Below, piece after piece: positions 58,687 through 64,000 of a stretch of DNA of 64,000 nucleotides (the stretch's first letter is position 1; every line of letters begins with the position of its first letter). The notes under the pieces are model-generated. The model was not told where the DNA came from. It did not search any database and was given only the letters and a program-made list of their open reading frames with translations. This DNA is from Chlorokybus atmophyticus (taxonomy: Eukaryota > Streptophyta > Chlorokybophyceae > Chlorokybales > Chlorokybaceae). The stretch lies in the NCBI GenBank assembly GCA_009103225.1, contig RHPI01003516.1, forward strand, positions 112,331 to 176,330, written 5' to 3'. Both the position numbers and the translations under genes were made by a program.

Positions 58687-60654
58687 TCACCAACTGCTGG
58701 TCCATCCTCCAGCACCACTCCGCTCTTCGTCGAGACCAACTCTAACCAAGCGAGGGCGTTGGCTCAACAAACCAGGGGGGTGATCGCCCCGTTGCTGCCT
58801 GCGCTGGTGGAGGATCTACCTGAGGACCAAAGGGAGCCAGGGAGGGGCTACCTTACACCACAAGGGTGTACACAAAGAGATGGAGCAGGACTGGTTGGAG
58901 AGCAACAACTACGCACTGCTCTGTTGCGACAAGCAACCATGCTGCATCGTCAAGAAGGCATCGGACTCAGGCAGATGCTTGGGATGGGAGACAATGGCAA
59001 CGCGGCACGCGCACGGTTAGTGACGTGGCTGGTCACCAACCATCCCGCAGTCCCGTTGTTCGCTTTCGGCGCCAGAATAGCGTGGGTGGACGCATTCCTT
59101 CGCTCCATACGGCAAGCCTATGATGAAGTGGCTTCCGCCACCACTGACACTCTGGAGGGAGCTCTGGAGGCGATATTGAGTTTGCCAGGAGTGGAGGCAG
59201 GACGTCAGCGCAGGCGCATCGCCGCTGCTTACGAGCAGCATGTCCAACAGCCAGAGACCCGCCTCACTGTACGCACACGAGCAATAACAGTGCTGGAAGT
59301 GGGAGTGGTCAACGGCAGATGGGATGCTTACATGGCAGGGATCCTCAGGGTGCCCACCATCACCCACGACATGAGAGCGCGGCTCCTACGCGCAGTGTAC
59401 CTGCAGCCCATGCCTCAGAACCATCGCTATATAGACGTGGACAACAATGCGACGGCTACATGGGAAGGTACACTAGTCAGAGAGGCAGCCCATGCTGTGC
59501 GATGGACCTATGCAGAGGAGCAGGCTGCACGAGAGGCAGTCCCGCAAACACCAGGTCCTCCAGGGTTCCCGCCACAGCCACTGGCCACACCTCCTGGTAT
59601 GACAACAGCTGCACAGAGGGTCAACCCTCCTGCACCTCCACTTGGACAGGTTGCAGCAGCACCTCCTGTGCCTAGGCCACCACGCGTGTACCAGCAACCG
59701 CGACAAGGACGGTTTGGACAAAGCCGAGGACAAGGAGGCCCACAAGATCCATCAGGCAGAGGAGCCCTGGCTGCCCTACGGTCAGGCCCCGCAGATGAGA
59801 ATAAAGCAACAGTCTCTCCACGCAAGAGGTTCCGTCGCTTCAAGAGGCTGCGCATCAACGCCAATGCAGCCATGATCGCCAACCAAGGCAAGCACGTGAC
59901 CGTCAATGGGCGGGCACCCAAACGCGTGATGCTGGACACTGGAGCACAGCCTGTCATCATTGGGCGCTATCTCGCACGAGATCTCGGCATCACCAGCGCT
60001 GAGCTGCTTCCCTGTCCCTACCAGCTGGACACTGCAACCGGCAACCGCGACAAGGTGCTCGGCCTTACCAAGCAGGCTGTGAGCATCCGCCTCACAGGAC
60101 TAAACCCTTCCCACAGCACCGAGATTGTACAACGGTGTGTGGTCACCGATGCCGGGTCCTTTGACCTACTGCTGGGACAGGACTGCAACTTCCCTGTCGG
60201 CATGGGGATGGACTGCTGGATTGAGCAGGCATGGTTTCGATCGCATTGGGATGAGGACGATGAAGAGGAGCAGGGATTCCTACCTCTCGAACTGGTGGCC
60301 AAGGCCCGCTCGCAACGAAGATCGGCCGCAGCAGCCACCTACAGTTCTACAAAACGCTCACGTGTGCCTCGTGCCCGAACGCAGCCAAGGACAACTGCAA
60401 CAAGCTCGAGCCCGAGCCTAAACGCTGGAGGGGCCTCTCCTACACCGTACGATGAGTTTCAAGAGACTGTCACCAAAGAAGTGGCCTTTCAGGAGCCATC
60501 CGAGCGTCGCTGGAGCGCACAAGTAGCAGCACACATGCTGCTGACCAGGCCTCAGCTCACTGCACACTTCCCTGTCTACAAAGACCAGGCTACAGTGCAG
60601 GAGCAGTACCACATAGCTACGGGAGTTGTGGAGTTCCACATGTTCCGCCAACAA
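58687..60654 (+). pseudogene. Gypsy C Gag-Pol linker and aspartic protease
   Basis: The same frame continues: QQTRGVIAPLLPALVEDLPE, then a helical region shared with Gypsy B, a Pro-rich stretch, and the retropepsin RVMLDTGAQPVIIGRYLARD with the catalytic DTG at 59935-59943. It ends with SFDLLLGQDCNFPVGMGMD. The protease cuts the polyprotein during particle maturation. About 140 residues of unassigned sequence separate it from the methyltransferase. No stop lies between 58687 and 60876. Confidence 0.87.
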
Positions 60655-61629
60655 CAAGGCATCACCGTGCTGGAGCTGTTCGGAGGCATAGGCAGTGGGC
60701 TTGCGGCGGTCCTCAACACAGGAACAACAATCACCAAGTACCTCTACTGTGACCCTGACCCTCATGCACAGGAGGCTCTGAGCCATCATATACGACAGCT
60801 GCACCAGCGCTACCCGCAGCAGCTACCACTGTCGGCACTGCAAGGGAGCCAGAAGGCTCTACCACAGGACATCCGCTAGATTACCAAGGATCACCTGCAG
60901 GCAGTCGGCAACGTTGATCTGCTGATAGCAGGATGGGAGTGTCAAGGGCACTCCAGGGCAGGCAGAGGCCAAGGGCTCTCTGATCCTCGCTCACAGCTGT
61001 TTTGGGAGCTAATGAGAGTCATCAAACTCCTACAGACCAGTCAGATCGCTAGGCCCTTGGGGTACATCATCGAGAATGTGCACTCCGAGGATGACAAGCG
61101 GCATCACGTCGCTAAGGCCTATCGACAAGTATGCTCCTTGCTGGGGCATCCTCTCATAATCAACGCCGCGCGTCATGGATCTCGCGCACACCGCGTCCGC
61201 GCCAAGTGGACCAACCTGGCCATTGTGGAGGACCTGTTTCTGGCAGAATACCTATACAGCAATCGGCCACGAAATCTCGTCGTCAATGACATCCTGGACC
61301 CTGGACGCACAGCGCAACCAGTCACACGCCGTGACCGCCACCACTTCTACTAGTGCAACCAGCCTGGTCAGCCGCGCCGCGCACTACCCACGCTTGTATC
61401 CTATCCAAACTCCTACACGTTCCGCAATGGAGGCGACGGCATGGTGTTGGACTCAAACACTGGATAGCTGGAAGAACCCAATGCCCGCGAGCGCGAGCGT
61501 GCTATGGGATTCTTTCCAGGCAGCATCACAGGCTCCACGCTGACAACCAGTCAACAGTGTCAGTTGTTAGGGCGCGCCATGGATCAGAACAGCATGGTGT
61601 GGTACTTGGAAATGTGCTTTGCTCTTTAG
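60655..61629 (+). pseudogene. C5-cytosine DNA methyltransferase domain embedded in Gypsy C Pol
   Basis: All main C5-MTase motifs appear in order. Motif I is TVLELFGGIGSGLAAVLNTG (SAM binding). Motif IV is DLLIAGWECQGHSRAGRGQG, with the nucleophilic Cys at 60940 and Glu instead of the usual Pro before it. RSQLFWELMRVIK follows, then motif VI IIENV (61066). The motif VIII-like segment is SRAHRVRAKWTNL, and motif IX-X are ERERAMGFFPGSITG and QQCQLLGRAMDQN. SAM-dependent methylation of cytosine is the known activity; self-methylation of new element DNA is a plausible role. TAGs at 60877, 61351, 61465 and 61627 interrupt it; a related copy at 27930 has Gln at the third. It lies between protease and RT. 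Confidence 0.88.
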
Positions 61630-61638
61630 GACCGCCAT

Positions 61639-63129
61639 GTGTCCTTCCAGGAGCTCGAACACCTGGCTGGGGGGTGGATTAATCGCTTTTCAGAGACCAA
61701 AGCAGCACACACCGCCCTCGAGACCGCCCACATGGAGGAGCAGGCAGCAGTCACTGTGGTAGACATTCCAGTGGTCGCTAACGCTACCTCGTGGTCCCAC
61801 GCCATTGGACCGCTGGCCATAGGCCAGACTCGAGAACAACTCGAGGCTCTCCTCAACAAGTGGAGGAGCCAATTCAGCTTCAGTGTGAAGGAGCTGGGCA
61901 TCTGCTCAGCATACCAGATGGACATTGAACTAGTGGACACCGAACCGGTGTTCAGAAGACAGTACCGCCTCTCCAAGCTAGAAGAAGACTTGGTGGAACA
62001 GAGGTGCAAGGCGCTGCTAGATGCAGGCCTGATCGAGGAGTCCACATCGGACTTTGCGGCCGCGACCGTCATGCCCCTGAAGAAAGATTCAGCAGGCAAC
62101 TGGACAGACCGGCGCATGTGTGGCGACTATCGCCCCCTCAACAACAAGACCAAGCAGGACAGGTATCCAATGCCTACCGCAGAAGGCATCTTTTACGATG
62201 TAGGAGAATGCACGGTCTTTAGTATCCTGGATATGCGCCAAGGGTACAACCAGATCGCCATCAAGGAGGAGGACAAGCACAAGACTTCCTTCTGGGGAAA
62301 CCGGCAGCTGTACCAGTGGAAGGTCATGCCCTTCGGACTGAAGAACGCTCCGGCCAAGTTCCAGCGCGTCATGGACAAAGCCCTCAAGGGGTTGGACTTC
62401 GCGCGCTGCTACATCGACGACATCCTCATCTTCAGTCACAGCAATGAGGAGCATCTCCAGCACATCGAAGAGGTGCTACAGAGGCTGAAGGAAGTCGGGA
62501 TGACGGTGCACCCTGACAAGTGCACCTTCCTCACCCACAAGGTACCCTACCTAGGACACATGATTGTGCCCCATGGTGTGTACGTACAGCAGGCCAAAGT
62601 GGAGGCACTGGTGGCTATCCCTGCCCCCACAGACCTCACGCGGCTGCGGGCCTTCTTCGGCCTTGCCAACTATTACCGCCGATTTGTCAAGGACTTTGCC
62701 AAGATCGCGAGGCCTCTCAACGAACTACTGAAGAAGGACACCGAGTTCTTGTGGAAGGAGGCACAACAGGAGGCCTTTCAGGAGCTGAAGCTCCGCCTCA
62801 CCACAGCTCGCATTCTGCAACGCCCTGACTACACCAGGTTGTTCATCCTGCACACAGACTGGAGCAAGCTCGGCATGGGGGCCGTGCTCGTACAGCATGA
62901 CAACAACAAGAAGGAGCGCGTAGTGTCGTACGCCAGCCGCAGCAACAACAGTGCTGAGGCCAACTACAGCAGCTACGAAGGGGAGTGTCTCGCCGCAGTG
63001 TGGGCCATCTCCTGCTTCCGACCCTTCCTGTTGGAACGGCAGTTCCAACTGGTTACTGACCATCAACCCCTCAAGTGGCTAATGAACAACCAGCACTTGA
63101 CAGGAAAGTTAGCACGATGGGCGCTGCTG
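61639..63129 (+). pseudogene. Gypsy C reverse transcriptase and RNase H (3'-truncated)
   Basis: An open frame of about 497 codons holds the Gypsy RT: RRQYRLSKLEEDLVEQRCKA, MCGDYRPLNNKTKQDRYPMP, FSILDMRQGYNQIAIKEEDK, MPFGLKNAPAKFQRVMDKAL and the catalytic YIDD (62410-62421). The connection domain contains LANYYRRFVKDFAKIARPLN. RNase H starts with ILHTDWSKLGMGAVLVQHD and reaches VTDHQPLKWLMNN and LARWAL. At 63130 it runs into the Copia F LTR, so the rest of RNase H and integrase are gone. The translated tail after 63129 is LTR sequence. Confidence 0.92.
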
Positions 63130-63570
63130 TGTTGTCTATCAGAGCTAAGCAGTGTTGAACGTGCTACAACACTAAGCCTATCTCACACACACGAGCATGC
63201 ACAGCAGCAGCTTGCACACGTAAGGTATGCAATGTGGATCATTAACTCTGGCCCGGCACACTCAATATATAGTCCTAGCCACTATCTAACCAGATGTACA
63301 CAAGAGTTCCTATTGGTTATACTAGCTATGACAGCCTGTGCTAGCAGACAAAGGACTCTCCTATCTAGGACCTTCTAGCGCCGCCAGAGATCTGCTGCAT
63401 TGATATCGATGCCACACCTTCAGTCTTGCAGATATCTCCTACTGACAGTCAGGGACTGTCAATGTAGGCGACTGTCAATCCAGGGGCTGTCAATGTAGGC
63501 GACTGTCAATGCAAAGGGGCTGTCCAAGCTGACTGTAGCTGGTGAGGACAGTCGGGGCTGTCCTCCAACA
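63130..63570 (-). repeat. Copia F 3' LTR
   Basis: 441 bp. On the minus strand it begins TGTTGGAGGACAG next to the polypurine tract and ends GACAACA. The promoter-distal part holds repeated GGGGCTGTCAATGTAGGCGA units (63450-63530). It interrupts Gypsy C RNase H. Confidence 0.85.
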
Positions 63571-63580
63571 CTCCCACGCA
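63571..63580 (-). promoter_or_regulatory. Copia F polypurine tract
   Basis: The minus strand reads TGCGTGGGAG just before the LTR, the same tract as in Copia A and D. Confidence 0.7.
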
Positions 63581-63610
63581 GGCAGCTTGACAGTCTTCAT
63601 GCTTGGACCT

Positions 63611-64000
63611 TCACTTGATGCCAAGCCCTGTGCAGCAACCCTTGAACTTGGATGGGGGAAGCGTCTTGGTCATGCAGTCCGCCAACATTGCCTCGGTGTT
63701 GCAGTAGACAAATTCCACCTCCCTCCGTGCTACACGCTCACGCACAAAGTGATGCATAACATCAATGTGCTTTGAGCGAACAGATGCAATGGGATGTTTC
63801 AGCAACTTGATTGCTCCCTGATTGTCACAGTTGATGATGATTGTGGATGCCTTGTAGCCCAGGTCTGCTACCAGCTTGCGAAGCCACAGTCCTTCCTTGA
63901 CAGCCTGTGATGCAGCCATGTACTCCGCTTCGGCTGTTGATGCTGCCACAGTGGGTTGTAGCTTGCTACTCCAGCTCACAACTCCACCATTCACCAAGAA
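63611..64000 (-). CDS. Copia F RNase H, C-terminal part, runs off the window
   Basis: The open minus-strand frame contains [73 protein letters not shown] and EAMLADCMTKTLPPSKFK, ending with GLGIK and TGA. These are the RNase H and C-terminal blocks shared by Copia A, B and D. No stop or shift is seen in this part, so Copia F may be the best-preserved Copia here, but only 130 codons are visible. Its insertion truncated Gypsy C. Confidence 0.9.
   Translation of the reverse strand, partial: FLVNGGVVSWSSKLQPTVAASTAEAEYMAASQAVKEGLWLRKLVADLGYKASTIIINCDNQGAIKLLKHPIASVRSKHIDVMHHFVRERVARREVEFVYCNTEAMLADCMTKTLPPSKFKGCCTGLGIK

Larger units (their letters stand above)
55036..63129 (+). mobile_element. 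Gypsy C, DNA-methyltransferase-bearing Ty3/Gypsy retrotransposon
   Basis: The order is LTR 55036-55883, possible primer site, Gag with two zinc knuckles, retropepsin, C5-cytosine methyltransferase, RT (YIDD) and RNase H, all in one reading frame over 7.2 kb with no shift. Copia F truncates it within RNase H at 63130, so integrase and the 3' LTR are absent. Six in-frame stops are present (one TAA, five TAG, no TGA). It is inserted in the chromovirus integrase. Confidence 0.92.

Overview
The window looks like nuclear DNA of a eukaryote, most likely a green alga and possibly of the streptophyte (charophyte) lineage. The evidence is spliced genes with GT-AG introns, Copia, Gypsy, chromovirus and Helitron elements nested in one another, and a split gene for a plant-type KDM3/JMJ25 JmjC histone demethylase. 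One Gypsy polyprotein also carries an embedded DNA cytosine methyltransferase; from memory, such elements have been reported in dinoflagellates and charophytes. The species cannot be fixed from sequence alone. Almost all mobile-element ORFs are broken.

Layout. 1-5310: LTRs and gag debris of one Gypsy family, a tRNA-derived repeat, and a chromovirus solo LTR with a 5-bp target duplication. 5311-10454: minus-strand Copia A, interrupted by a 546-base T homopolymer. 10455-11722: end of a terminal-inverted-repeat element called X here. 11905-19600: a Helitron (HUH Rep plus PIF1 helicase) followed by a three-exon gene and a GIY-YIG nuclease ORF, flanked by GATAGT-type arrays in opposite orientation. 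19838-20454: C-terminal half of the KDM3 gene (minus strand). 20455-28901: Copia C, B, D and E remnants. 28902-32665: two X copies head to head, a 3.8-kb palindrome. 32666-35763: minus-strand Gypsy B fragment. 35764-36428: a third X locus fragment. 36443-40985: N-terminal half of KDM3 (plus strand). 40986-41880: rest of the Copia C LTR and a Gypsy RT fragment. 41881-50867: repeat-rich stretch with an unassigned minus-strand spliced gene and minisatellites. 50868-53439: a broken gene combining OTU protease, CCCH zinc fingers and a Gag-like region. 53690-55035: methyltransferase and chromovirus fragments. 55036-63129: the DNMT-bearing Gypsy C, one continuous frame from gag to RNase H. 63130-64000: 3' end of Copia F.

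How the parts relate. The two KDM3 halves are complementary: their broken exon rejoins in frame, and the Copia C LTR rejoins at the other ends, if 20455-40985 is turned around. The window therefore records a 20.5-kb inversion (or a mis-assembly with the same signature) that cut a chromatin-demethylase gene inside its catalytic domain. A Gypsy element carrying a cytosine methyltransferase lies in the same window, and in-frame stops in the elements fall mainly at glutamine codons (CAG to TAG). This fits decay by deamination of methylated cytosine, or less likely a UAR=Gln genetic code.
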